DNA from: Phenylobacterium sp.
GTDB taxonomy: Bacteria; Pseudomonadota; Alphaproteobacteria; Caulobacterales; Caulobacteraceae
Direction of reading: 5' to 3'
Length of the DNA: 64,000 nt
Assembly: GCF_004299445.1 (NCBI RefSeq)
Contig: NZ_SCTC01000077.1
Location: 22,799-86,798, forward strand
The position numbers and the translations under genes were made by a program. Under the pieces are notes generated by a model that was not told the DNA's origin, searched no databases, and was given only the letters and a program-made list of their open reading frames with translations. Below, one piece after another: positions 8,900 through 17,376 of the stretch (position 1 is the stretch's first letter; each line of letters begins with the position of its first letter).

Positions 8900-9880
8900 A
8901 TGATCATCTCGAAGACGCCGCTGCGGCTGAGCTTTGTGGGGGGCGGCAGCGACCTGCCGGCCTTCTATCGCGATGGCGTGGGCGCGGTGCTCTCCACCTC
9001 GATCAACAAGTTCGTCTACGTGACGATCAACAAGCGCTTCGAGCCGGGTATCCGCCTCAGCTACTCCAAGACCGAGGAAGTGTTGTCGGTCGCCGAGATC
9101 GAGCACCGGATCGTCAAGGCCACCCTGGGCAAGCTGGGCGTCGATGGCGGGGTCGAGATCACCTCGGTGGCCGACATCCCCTCGCGCGGCAGCGGATTGG
9201 GCTCGTCCAGTTCCTTCACCGTGGGCCTGTTGCACGCCCTGTACGCCTACCTGGGCCAGTACCGGCCCAAGCTGGACCTGGGCCGCGAGGCCTGCGAGGT
9301 CGAGATCGACCTATGCGGCGAGCCGATCGGCAAGCAGGACCAGTACGCCGCCGCCGCCGGCGGCCTCAACATCATCAAGTTCTATCCGGACGAGACCGTG
9401 ACCGTGGAGCCGGTGATCGCGCCGGCGGGCGTGACCGACACCATCGAGTCCGAGATGCTCATGTTCTACACGGGCATTGTCCGCTCGGCCTCGGGCGTGT
9501 TGCAGCAGCAGTCCGACGCGGTGGCGGCCGACAAGGCCAAGAAGCAAGCGCTGGTGCGGATGACCGAGCTGGTCGACGTGCTGCGCGATGAGATCTCCCG
9601 CGGGAACACCGACGCGCTGGGCGAGATCCTCCACGAGAACTGGATGCTGAAGAAGGGGCTGACCGCCGCCATCTCCAGCGGCGACATCGACGACTACTAC
9701 GACGCCGCCCGCAAGGCAGGCGCCCGTGGCGGCAAGCTGCTGGGGGCCGGCGGCGGGGGCTTCATGGTGTTCTCTGCGCCAAAAGAGCGCCACGCCGACA
9801 TCAAGGCTGCACTCTCGCACCTGCGTCATGTGGACTTCGGGTTCGAGAACATGGGCACCAGCATCGTGTTCTATCAGTGA
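8900..9880 (+). CDS. hddA: D-glycero-alpha-D-manno-heptose 7-phosphate kinase
   Basis: GHMP kinase of about 326 aa. The N-terminus MIISKTPLRLSFVGGGSDLP is typical of HddA and related heptose/fucose kinases; the ATP-binding motif is SRGSGLGSSSSFTVGLL near residue 95 and the third GHMP motif is GGKLLGAGGGGFMVF near the C-terminus. It would phosphorylate heptose 7-phosphate to the alpha-1,7-bisphosphate, which the GmhB half of the previous gene dephosphorylates. ATG 8900 was preferred over GTG 8891 because GAGGGG is well spaced before it. An 84-base gap separates it from the fusion gene, within the same operon. Confidence 0.9.
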   Translation: MIISKTPLRLSFVGGGSDLPAFYRDGVGAVLSTSINKFVYVTINKRFEPGIRLSYSKTEEVLSVAEIEHRIVKATLGKLGVDGGVEITSVADIPSRGSGLGSSSSFTVGLLHALYAYLGQYRPKLDLGREACEVEIDLCGEPIGKQDQYAAAAGGLNIIKFYPDETVTVEPVIAPAGVTDTIESEMLMFYTGIVRSASGVLQQQSDAVAADKAKKQALVRMTELVDVLRDEISRGNTDALGEILHENWMLKKGLTAAISSGDIDDYYDAARKAGARGGKLLGAGGGGFMVFSAPKERHADIKAALSHLRHVDFGFENMGTSIVFYQ

Positions 9881-9929
9881 CGTTGTCCGGAGCGGCCAGG
9901 CCGCGACGAACATCTGAAAGGGGCTGCGC

Positions 9930-10556
9930 ATGACCTTCTTCCCCGACCGCCTGTTCGACGGCGCCGGCGCCTACGCGGCGGCCTATTTCGAGCAGTACAG
10001 CCACGCGGCGGCCACCCTCGACCAGGACGCCCTGAAGCGCGCCGGCGAGCTCGTGGGCGACGTGATCGCCCGCGGTGGCACGATCTACTCCTGCGGCAAC
10101 GGTGGGTCGGCCGCGATCGCCAACCACCTGGCCTGCGACTGCCTGAAAGGCATCCGCGCTGGCACTTCGATCCGGCCCAAGGTGTGCAGCCTGTCGACCA
10201 CGGTCGAGCTGATCACCGCTATCGCCAACGACATCAGCTATGACGACGTCTTCTCGTACCAGCTGGACTCGCTGGGCCAGCCCGGCGACCTGCTGATCGC
10301 CATCAGCTCGTCCGGGTCGTCGCCCAACATCGTCAAGGCGCTGAAGTTGGCGAAGGAGAAGGGCCTGAAAACGCTGGCCTTCACGGGCTTCGGCGGCGGT
10401 GAGTCCGCCAAGGTCGCAGATGTCAGCCTGCACGTTCAGGCCGAGAACTACGGCGTCGTCGAAGACGTGCACCAGTCGCTGATGCACCTTCTGGCCCAGT
10501 ACACCCGCCACCGGAACCTGGACGACACGTCCACGCTCGGCAGCGTGAAGTTCTGA
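9930..10556 (+). CDS. gmhA: Sedoheptulose 7-phosphate isomerase (SIS domain)
   Basis: 208 aa, one SIS domain. SCGNGGSAAIANHLACDCLKG and the phosphosugar-binding LLIAISSSGSSPNIVKALKLAK are the GmhA/DiaA signatures, and VEDVHQSLMHLL carries the conserved Glu/His used for isomerisation. It converts sedoheptulose 7-phosphate to D-glycero-D-manno-heptose 7-phosphate, the first step of the heptose pathway completed by its two upstream neighbours. AAAGGGG lies before the ATG. This gene encodes the pathway's first enzyme although it comes third in the gene order. Confidence 0.92.
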   Translation: MTFFPDRLFDGAGAYAAAYFEQYSHAAATLDQDALKRAGELVGDVIARGGTIYSCGNGGSAAIANHLACDCLKGIRAGTSIRPKVCSLSTTVELITAIANDISYDDVFSYQLDSLGQPGDLLIAISSSGSSPNIVKALKLAKEKGLKTLAFTGFGGGESAKVADVSLHVQAENYGVVEDVHQSLMHLLAQYTRHRNLDDTSTLGSVKF

Positions 10557-10570
10557 GCGGACCCGCGCCG

Positions 10571-11482
10571 TTGCACGTCTCGATCTCGATCGTCGGCTAC
10601 CGCAATGCGGACGACATCGCCGCGTGCCTGCGCGCGCTCGAGGCCGGGACCTACGCCGATTTCTCGGTCTTCATCTGCGAGAACGGCGGAGACGACGCGT
10701 TCCGGCGGCTGGTTGCGGCCGTACCGACCAGGCTGGCCGGCGGCCAGACCGTCACGACGCACCAGGCCGGCGGAAATCTGGGCTTTGCTGGCGGGGTCAA
10801 CGTCTGTCTCAGGAGCACGCCCGACGCCGACGCATGGTGGGTCCTCAATCCCGACACCCAACCTGATCCGGACGCGCTGGGCGCCATGGTCGCGCGGCTG
10901 AACGTCGGCGATGTCGACGCCGTCGGTTGCACGCTCTATCGCGAGACCGGGGAGGTGCAGTCGCACGGGGGCCGCTGGCGCGCCTGGCTGGCCCGGGCCG
11001 AGTCCATCGGCAACGGCTCACGGCTGGAGGCGCCGGTGGACGGCGGCGCCGTAGAGCGGGCCCAGTCCTTCCTGAACGGGGCCTCGATGCTGGTCGGCCG
11101 CCGGTTCCTCGAGACCGTCGGCCCCATGCGCGAGGACTATTTCCTGTATGCCGAAGAGAGCGAGTGGTTCCTGCGGGCCGCGCGCCACGGCATGCGGCTG
11201 GGCTTCGCGCCGGGCGCCCGGGTCAAGCACGCGCACGGCGCCACCACCGGCTCCAACGCCGGACTGAAGAGCCGCCCGCGCCTGCCGATCTACCTGGACG
11301 AACGCAACCGCATGCTGCTGACCCGCGACCTCTTCCCGGGCCGCCTGCCCGTGGCCGCGATGGCCGCGCTGGGGCAGCTCTTCATGCGCTACGGACGGCG
11401 CGGCGCGTGGACCCAGTTCAACTACGGACTCTCGGGCTGGGCCGCCGGCCTGCGCAACGAACGCGGTCCCCCCGCCAGCTGA
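10571..11482 (+). CDS. Glycosyltransferase family 2
   Basis: 303 aa, GT-A fold: VSISIVGYRNADDIAACLRAL at the N-terminus, WWVLNPDTQPDPDAL as the metal/nucleotide site, NGASMLVGRRFLETVGPM and the acidic DYFLYAEESEWFLRAARHG motif common in rhamnosyl- and heptosyl-type GT2 enzymes. It follows gmhA by 14 bases, so it is a good candidate for transferring the heptose made by this operon, though the donor is inferred from position only. The TTG start has a weak ribosome site; the C-terminus converges on the kinase-like gene at 11487. Confidence 0.85.
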   Translation: MHVSISIVGYRNADDIAACLRALEAGTYADFSVFICENGGDDAFRRLVAAVPTRLAGGQTVTTHQAGGNLGFAGGVNVCLRSTPDADAWWVLNPDTQPDPDALGAMVARLNVGDVDAVGCTLYRETGEVQSHGGRWRAWLARAESIGNGSRLEAPVDGGAVERAQSFLNGASMLVGRRFLETVGPMREDYFLYAEESEWFLRAARHGMRLGFAPGARVKHAHGATTGSNAGLKSRPRLPIYLDERNRMLLTRDLFPGRLPVAAMAALGQLFMRYGRRGAWTQFNYGLSGWAAGLRNERGPPAS

Positions 11483-11486
11483 GGGC

Positions 11487-12158
11487 TCAGCCCTCGTTGA
11501 AGATCGATCCGATGACTTCTGTCCGGTCGAGGCGAAGATCCTTGATCAGCGTCCCGAGGTCGTCAGCCATGGTCACGTCACGCCGCGCCACCAGGACGGC
11601 ATACCCCGCCACCGCTGCGATCCGCCTCGTCTCGGCGCAGCGGTTGGCCGGCGGCGTGTCGATCAGGGTCAGGTCATAGGTGCGCAGCGCATACTGCATC
11701 ACCTGCTCGAACCGTTCGGTGTCGAAGAGGTCCTGGACGTCTTCGCCCGCACCGCCGGCGTAGATCGCCGACAGATTGTATTCGACGTCGGCCTGCACCA
11801 GCGCGCTCGGGTCGTCGAGTTCACCTCGAAGGTACTGCAGGAGCCCATGCGACGGCGTGGACGGCGGGGGGATCATGTCGGCCAGCGCCGGCGCCCGCAG
11901 GTTCGCGTCGATGACCAGCGTGCGAAGCCCGCTCTGAGCGACGGTCAACGCAAGGCCGGCGGTCACGAAGCTCACACCGGCGCCTTTGGCCGCCGCGCAG
12001 ACGGCCAGACCCCGGCGACCGCTGATGGCGTGCTGCTGAACGGCTGCGGCCGAGCCTTGCAGCAGCGAGGCGGCGCGCGAGTCGACGCCCAGCTTCGCGA
12101 TTCGCGTCAGCAGGCTCTCCGGGGCGGACGCGTCGGAAGGCTCGGTGCGGTCCATCAC
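11487..12158 (-). CDS. CpsD/CapB (BY-kinase)-like exopolysaccharide ATPase with degenerate Walker A
   Basis: 223 aa, ParA/MinD-type fold of the tyrosine autokinases that pair with polysaccharide co-polymerases. A Walker A'-like strand LVIDANLRAP and Walker B LTLIDTPP are present, but the P-loop reads AAAKGAGVSFVT, without the usual GK[S/T] lysine. The C-terminus ends IGSIFNEG with no tyrosine cluster. It may bind nucleotide poorly or act as a structural partner. It overlaps the upstream Wzz-like gene by four bases, so the two form a split Wzc. Confidence 0.75.
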   Translation of the reverse strand: MMDRTEPSDASAPESLLTRIAKLGVDSRAASLLQGSAAAVQQHAISGRRGLAVCAAAKGAGVSFVTAGLALTVAQSGLRTLVIDANLRAPALADMIPPPSTPSHGLLQYLRGELDDPSALVQADVEYNLSAIYAGGAGEDVQDLFDTERFEQVMQYALRTYDLTLIDTPPANRCAETRRIAAVAGYAVLVARRDVTMADDLGTLIKDLRLDRTEVIGSIFNEG

Positions 12159-13558
12159 GCCGCGGCGGGCTTGAGCTTGCGCAGGCGAATCCGGCGTCGC
12201 TGGCGTTTCACGGGCGGGTCGCGAAGCGCCGGGATCGAACCCAGCACCGGGATCGGCGCGGCGGTGCGCAGACCACCCAGCGTGCGGACACGCAGGTTGA
12301 ACATCTCTGTCAGCAACGCCGCGATCACGCCCGCAACGAAGCCAAGCCCCCCCGTCCCGCCCAGGATCAGGGCGGTGTTCGGAAATGCGACGCCGGGAAC
12401 GTTCTTCACATCGCCCATCGACGTCAGACCGCTCTCCGTCGTGGTCGTCAGCTGGCGCAGGTAGGCGACCTGCTTCAGCGACGCCTCCAAAGCCTTGGCC
12501 TTCAGGTTGATCTGATCCTGGAGGAGACGCAGACGCAGCGCGTCCTGGCGCTGGCTCAGAACCCGCTCGCGCTGGGCGTTGAAGGCCGCGGCCTTCGAGC
12601 GTTCGTTCGCGGTGACCACCGCGGCGACACCGCCTGCCTCGCGGTCCTCCGCATCCGCACGCGTCGCCAGCTGCGCCCGCATCCGGCGCATCTCCACGAT
12701 CCGCGGGTGATTGGGCCCCAGAGTCTGGCTGGCCTGGTTCAGCTCGGAATCGAGCACCGCCAGCTGACCGCGCAGGGTTGCAGGCGTTGCGATGACCGGG
12801 AGGTTGTTCATCATGGACGCGCGCGACGGCGGCTGCGCCAGCGCCATCAGGCGTTCGCTGTCCAAGTCGGCCCCGTTCGGCGTCAGGATCACGCCCGTCG
12901 CCTGCTCCATGGCGAACTTCCTGGTCTGAAGGGCGAGGAGTTCGGCTCGCAGGCGCTCCGCTCGCTCGGCCTGAGCCGTCGCGTCGCTCTCCGAGGAGTT
13001 CCGCCGCTCGGCGATGCTGCCCGCGATGTAGGCGTCCCGCACCGCGCCGGCCACCAGGGCTGCCAGCTCCGGCGACGCCCCGCGATAGCGGATTTCGATG
13101 ATGTTGCTGCCTTCCACCAGCGACGTGTCGAGAGCCGCGGCGACGGTCTGCGCCAACCAGAGAATAAGCGGCCGCGTGTCACCGGCCGGCCGCGACGCGT
13201 AGGCGTTCAGAATTTCCGGATCGTCCAGCCACCCCACCGCCTCGACAGCCGGCGCGACGACCTGGGGCTCACGGATGAACGCGAGCTGCGATTCGAGGTA
13301 GGGGTCGATCTGCCTGCGACCGATGACGGCGCCGGTGATCGGGTCTGGCTTGTAGATGTTCAAGAGCACGCGGGCCGTCGCGTCGTACTGGCGATCGGCC
13401 GTAGCCACCACCCCGGCTCCGCCGGCCAGGGCGCCCAGGGTCACGATCGCGATGATGAGCCATCGCGCCCAGAGGATCCTGCCGACCGTAAGCCAGAACA
13501 TCTCGAGATTCGCCGCCTCTTGAATCGCGGACATGCAGACCGCCGCTCGGGTCCGCAC
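12155..13558 (-). CDS. Wzz/GNVR-type polysaccharide chain-length determinant (co-polymerase)
   Basis: 467 aa. There is one membrane segment near the N-terminus (WLIIAIVTLGALAGGAGVV), a periplasmic Wzz domain beginning YDATARVLLNIYKPDP, a long coiled coil rich in Ala/Arg/Gln (about residues 150-370) and a second membrane segment near residue 410 (TALILGGTGGLGFVAGVIAALL), then a basic tail. This is the PCP-2 layout. It should set chain length and open the export path with its kinase-like partner. Two starts are possible: GTG 13558 (AGGG upstream) and ATG 13534; neither changes the mature domains. Confidence 0.85.
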   Translation of the reverse strand: MRTRAAVCMSAIQEAANLEMFWLTVGRILWARWLIIAIVTLGALAGGAGVVATADRQYDATARVLLNIYKPDPITGAVIGRRQIDPYLESQLAFIREPQVVAPAVEAVGWLDDPEILNAYASRPAGDTRPLILWLAQTVAAALDTSLVEGSNIIEIRYRGASPELAALVAGAVRDAYIAGSIAERRNSSESDATAQAERAERLRAELLALQTRKFAMEQATGVILTPNGADLDSERLMALAQPPSRASMMNNLPVIATPATLRGQLAVLDSELNQASQTLGPNHPRIVEMRRMRAQLATRADAEDREAGGVAAVVTANERSKAAAFNAQRERVLSQRQDALRLRLLQDQINLKAKALEASLKQVAYLRQLTTTTESGLTSMGDVKNVPGVAFPNTALILGGTGGLGFVAGVIAALLTEMFNLRVRTLGGLRTAAPIPVLGSIPALRDPPVKRQRRRIRLRKLKPAAA

Positions 13559-13691
13559 GCAACCCTGGCAGGGTATCTACCGGACCTCACCAAAATGCAA
13601 AGCGCCGCCACAGAAGGCGGTGCCGCGCGAGGGCCCGCCCCCCACGCGCTCCAAGGCGCGCCTGTTACAAATCAGGACGCGAAAACGCAAA

Positions 13692-13719
13692 AGGCCGCCG
13701 ACCCGAGGGTCGGCGGCCT
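13692..13719 (-). terminator. Intrinsic terminator after the PEP-CTERM gene
   Basis: A perfect 13-base inverted repeat (AGGCCGCCGACCC / GGGTCGGCGGCCT) with a two-base centre, followed on the minus strand by TTTGCGTTTT. It lies 25 bases past the PEP-CTERM stop. Confidence 0.75.
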
Positions 13720-13743
13720 CCGCAATTCAGGCTTGGTTGTCGC

Positions 13744-14400
13744 TTAGGCGAAAACCGCGCGGCGACGACGGATCATCGCACCGGCAGCGCCGAAGCCCAT
13801 GATCATCAGAGCCCAGGTGCCGGGTTCCGGAACCGCAACGGCTTGAGCGGTCGCCGAAGCCGAACGCTGAGCGGCGCCGGAGTTCGCCGTGATCGTGTAC
13901 TTCTGGGTCCAGGAGTACACACCGCCGCCACCGATGTTGAAGACACCATCGATGCCGTTCTGGCCGAGGCCGACCTTGGTGACCGAACCCAGCGACGTGC
14001 CGCCGTACTTCTGGTTCGCCCCACCGAAGAACTGCTCGATCTTCGAGGTCAGGCCGTTGGCGTTGTTGTTGTTGGTCGAAGACCAGAAGGCCTTGTAGTC
14101 ACTGGTCAGGCCCGTCCGCGTAACCCAGACGGTCAGGTTGGCGGCGGTGCTGGCGGCCGTCACGTCGACCGAGGTCGTGTGCAGGATACCTTGACCGACG
14201 GTGTCGGCGTTGCCTTGGACGAGCACGGAGGCGAAGCCACCCAGCGAGCCAAAGCCCTGATTGATCAGGCCGTCGTCGAGATCGACGAAGGCGTCGGTCA
14301 CGCCGTCGAACGAGATGTAGACGGCCGCGCTGGCCGAACCGGCCGTCGCGAGAGTGGCAGTGGCCGCAGCGACCGCCAGAGCCTTAGAAAACACGTTCAT
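13744..14400 (-). CDS. PEP-CTERM (PEPxxWA) sorting-domain exported protein
   Basis: 218 aa. A signal peptide (MNVFSKALAVAAATATLATA, cleavage likely after SASA) precedes a Ser/Thr/Asn/Gly-rich domain without recognisable enzyme motifs. The C-terminus has VPEPGTWALMIMGFGAAGAM followed by an Arg cluster IRRRR, the tripartite PEPxxWA-CTERM sorting signal. Such proteins are processed by exosortases and often belong to extracellular-polysaccharide systems. The ATG at 14400 was chosen because AGGGG precedes it and the signal peptide begins there; the frame is open further upstream but that part lacks protein character. It is monocistronic, with its own terminator. Confidence 0.88.
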   Translation of the reverse strand: MNVFSKALAVAAATATLATAGSASAAVYISFDGVTDAFVDLDDGLINQGFGSLGGFASVLVQGNADTVGQGILHTTSVDVTAASTAANLTVWVTRTGLTSDYKAFWSSTNNNNANGLTSKIEQFFGGANQKYGGTSLGSVTKVGLGQNGIDGVFNIGGGGVYSWTQKYTITANSGAAQRSASATAQAVAVPEPGTWALMIMGFGAAGAMIRRRRAVFA

Positions 14401-14720
14401 TTGTGCACCCCTATTTAACTTGCGATTCACCCTAGAGGTCCGGAAATAGCCTGTCATCCGGGTTCCCCTTAGGGGCGAGTAAGCCTTGCCTCTCGCCTGA
14501 AATTTCGCTGGCCGGGCCGTCTGGCGACCCATAGCTGCAACGAAATCCGAGCGACCACCATGGCGCTGCAAACTCCGGGCCAACACATAGCACTCGCGGT
14601 TAACGGGAGCCAGAACCTTTGCCGCACCGCGGCATGAAAAGATGTCGGGGCGCCCTAGAATCGACTTCAGGGGGTGGTTAAGCAAACAGAAGGTAGAAGG
14701 CGTGCACCCTGCGCGTCCAA
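14401..14720. promoter_or_regulatory. 320-base divergent intergenic region (PEP-CTERM / AAA ATPase)
   Basis: Lower GC than the flanking genes, containing the 5' region of the PEP-CTERM gene and the promoter side of the ATPase gene. Short A/T-rich patches occur at 14410-14420, 14500-14512 and 14680-14695. No gene, riboswitch or clear operator was recognised. Confidence 0.4.
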
Positions 14721-14747
14721 GTGCGGAACGCGCGCGTACGCGTCTGT

Positions 14748-16154
14748 ATGACACCTGACGAACCGACGATGGAGCACGAGTTGGCCGGCTGGAACCCGTT
14801 CAAGCGAAAGCCGCCCGCAGCAGCGAAGGCGCCGCGCCAGCAGGCGGCCCCGACGGCCGTCGTGAAGCCGCTGGTCCGCGAGGCGCATCGCCGCGCGCCC
14901 GAAAGCGGCACGCTGCCCCGATTCAATACAACCGCCAGCGATCAGATGAGCGGCCGCAGCGCCGATCGGTTCTCCGCCGTGCGGGCCAAGCTGCGCCACG
15001 CCTTCACGCCCTCGCAGCCGGTCGCCGACCGCCGCCTGTTTGCGGGGCGTGACGACGTGCTCAAGACGATCATCCGCTCGATCGAGGACCAGCGCCTGCA
15101 CGTCGTGCTCTACGGCGAGCGCGGCATCGGCAAGACCTCGCTCCTGCACATCCTCACGCAGGCCGCGACCGAGGCGCGCTATATCGTCGTCTATACGTCG
15201 TGCGGCGCAAACTCGAACTTCGACGAGACCTTCCGCGCGGCAGCCGCCGAGATCCCCCTGCTGTTCCACTCGGGTTTCTCGCCCACGGGCTCCGAGGCCG
15301 AAAAGGGCGCGTCGCTGGCCGACCTGCTCCCCAACGAGCCGCTGACGCCGCGCAAGTTCGGCGATCTTTCCGCGCGCCTCACGGGCACCCGCGTGCTGAT
15401 CATCCTTGACGAGTTCGACCGCGCCGAATCCAGCGCGTTCCGCCGGGACGTGGCCGAGGTGATCAAGAATCTCTCCGACCGCCTGGGCCGGGTGCAGCTG
15501 GTGCTGGCCGGCGTCGCCGCCGACCTGACCGAACTGGTCGAGCACATCCCGTCGATCCGACGCAACATCTTCGCCCTGCGCGTCCCCAAGATGTCCGAGT
15601 CCGAGGTCCTGGAAATCGTCGCCAACGGCGAGCGCGAAGCCGACCTCAAGTTCGACAGCCAGGCCAGCGCCTTCGTGGTCGAAGTGGCCCGGGGCTCGCC
15701 CTATATCGCCAACCTGATCTGCCACCACGCCGGCCATGCGGCGCTGGACGCCGGTCGCAGCACGGTGACGCCGGCCGACGTCGCCAGCGCTGTGGATCGC
15801 ACGATCCAGGAGTTCCAGGGTCGGATCGCCACGCCGGCGCAGCAGCATGTGCGCCGCCTGTTCGATCAGGGCCGCCAGGACGTGCTGGCCATGACCTCGC
15901 GCGCCTCGCTTTCCGCCGACGGCGTCTTCGATGCGCACGACGTTGAGACGGTCAACACCATCTCGGCCCGCAAGGCGCAGGACGCCATCGAGGTGCTGCT
16001 GAGCGAGAATCTTCTGAAGCCCATGGCCGGCGGCGAGAGCGGCGCACGCTACGCCTTCGTCGAGGAAGGCCTGCCGACCCTGATCTGGATGATCTGGGCC
16101 CAGCGCAATCTCAATCGCGAGGCCACGGCGCCCCGCGCGGCGACCGCTTCGTAG
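14748..16154 (+). CDS. AAA family ATPase (ORC1/Cdc6-like fold)
   Basis: About 468 aa. A basic, Ala/Pro-rich N-terminus of some 75 residues is followed by an ATPase domain: Walker A YGERGIGKTSLLHIL (around residue 125), Walker B VLIILDEFDRAES, an Arg-rich sensor region (IPSIRRNIFALRVPKM) and an AAA lid, then a winged-helix-like C-terminus. Similar ATPases occur in polysaccharide loci, but the exact role is unknown; assembly or polar placement of the export machine would be speculation. ATG 14748 was chosen, with GTG 14721 and ATG 14769 as alternatives; none has a strong ribosome site. Confidence 0.8.
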   Translation: MTPDEPTMEHELAGWNPFKRKPPAAAKAPRQQAAPTAVVKPLVREAHRRAPESGTLPRFNTTASDQMSGRSADRFSAVRAKLRHAFTPSQPVADRRLFAGRDDVLKTIIRSIEDQRLHVVLYGERGIGKTSLLHILTQAATEARYIVVYTSCGANSNFDETFRAAAAEIPLLFHSGFSPTGSEAEKGASLADLLPNEPLTPRKFGDLSARLTGTRVLIILDEFDRAESSAFRRDVAEVIKNLSDRLGRVQLVLAGVAADLTELVEHIPSIRRNIFALRVPKMSESEVLEIVANGEREADLKFDSQASAFVVEVARGSPYIANLICHHAGHAALDAGRSTVTPADVASAVDRTIQEFQGRIATPAQQHVRRLFDQGRQDVLAMTSRASLSADGVFDAHDVETVNTISARKAQDAIEVLLSENLLKPMAGGESGARYAFVEEGLPTLIWMIWAQRNLNREATAPRAATAS

Positions 16155-16200
16155 GCACAGTCGGTCGACGTCCTCGGACGCCGGCCCTCCACAAAACAGA

Positions 16201-16226
16201 AGGGCCGGCGCTGAGCGCCGGCCCTT
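16201..16226 (+). terminator. Intrinsic terminator after the AAA ATPase gene
   Basis: A stem of at least ten perfect base pairs (GGGCCGGCGC / GCGCCGGCCC) with a three-base loop, followed by TTTTT on the plus strand. On the other strand it lies 26 bases beyond the stop of the convergent PPIase gene and could serve it too. Confidence 0.85.
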
Positions 16227-16251
16227 TTTCGTGACCCGATGACGCCGCGAT

Positions 16252-17184
16252 CTATTTCGCGGCGGGTTCAGCCGGGGCCGCCGCAGGGGCGGAAGCGGCG
16301 GGAGCCGCAGGCGCCTTGGCTGCTGGCGCCGCCTTCTTTTCAGGCGGCGGCTTGAACGCCGGGTTGTAGACGATCTTCGATTCGGCGGCCTTGCGCATGT
16401 CGGTGATCTGCTTCGTCACCACCTCGCCGGCCTTCTGTTGCCGCAGCGCGTTCATCGCATAGGCCGTGGCCATGTCGCCCGTGAACGGCACCGAGCGAGA
16501 CGCGCTCACGTTGTTGAACAGGATCGCGCCGCCCTGCGGGATCACGAAGATCTCGCCCGGCGGCAGGTTGGCGATGCCCTGAACCAGCCGGGGGTCGGCC
16601 GACAGCGTGTCGAGCACCACCGCGTTGGTCTGGTACTGGACGCCTTCCGAGTCGAGCAGCGCTTTGACCTGGTCGAGGGTCTGCAGCGGCCGCAGGCGTT
16701 CCGGCGAGATCTTGTTCGGCGCGGCGATCACCTGGTCGACGAAGAGCACCTTGCGCTGGAAGAAGCGCGCGGGATTGGCCGCCACATAGGCTTCGGCCTC
16801 GGCCTTGGTCGGCTGGGCGGCCTTCGAGGCCAGCTTGCGCTGATACAGCTGAGCCAGCAGGGCTTCCTGGCCGCGCTCGACCTGCAGCGTGTAGTCTGTG
16901 CCCTTGTCCAGCTTCTCCTCGCGGGCCTTCTTCGCGATCAGCTTGCGCATGATGATGCGCTGCAGCGCCTGCTGCTGGGCGGCCTTCATCACCTCCGGGT
17001 CGCGCGACCCGAAGTTGCCCAGCTCGGTCCGGAGCTGCAGGCTGGTGATCTCTTCGCCGTCGACGGTGGCGACGACCTGGCCGCTCGCTTTTCCGCCGCC
17101 CATGAGCTTCTTGACCTGATCGCAGCCGGACAAGCTGAGCCCGGCGCTGACAGCGGCCACAATAACAAGTGCTCTGATCTTCAA
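16252..17184 (-). CDS. EpsD-like peptidyl-prolyl cis-trans isomerase lipoprotein
   Basis: 310 aa. A lipoprotein signal peptide with lipobox LSGC (Cys near residue 21) precedes a SurA-N-like helical domain (TVDGEEITSLQLRTELG...ALQRIIMRKLIAKKAREE) and a divergent parvulin-like C-terminal half, ending in a low-complexity Ala/Pro tail. This matches the EpsD family of PPIases found in exopolysaccharide/PEP-CTERM loci, presumably helping secreted or outer-membrane parts fold. It is separated by 192 bases from rfbA on the same strand. Confidence 0.8.
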   Translation of the reverse strand: MKIRALVIVAAVSAGLSLSGCDQVKKLMGGGKASGQVVATVDGEEITSLQLRTELGNFGSRDPEVMKAAQQQALQRIIMRKLIAKKAREEKLDKGTDYTLQVERGQEALLAQLYQRKLASKAAQPTKAEAEAYVAANPARFFQRKVLFVDQVIAAPNKISPERLRPLQTLDQVKALLDSEGVQYQTNAVVLDTLSADPRLVQGIANLPPGEIFVIPQGGAILFNNVSASRSVPFTGDMATAYAMNALRQQKAGEVVTKQITDMRKAAESKIVYNPAFKPPPEKKAAPAAKAPAAPAASAPAAAPAEPAAK

Positions 17185-17376
17185 GGGCCCCTCCCTAGAA
17201 CCGCGCCGCGCTCTGCGGCCTCGGCGGGTAGATGATGCGAAATTCCTTACGAAACTCAGACCGGCGCGGATGCCGACGTCGCCGCCGGTCGGCCTTGCCG
17301 CCGAATTTTCCAGAGTAGATGCCTAACAGTCTCCGCCGATCCTGGCGAGTACCGCCGATAGCGTCCACCTCCGGTG

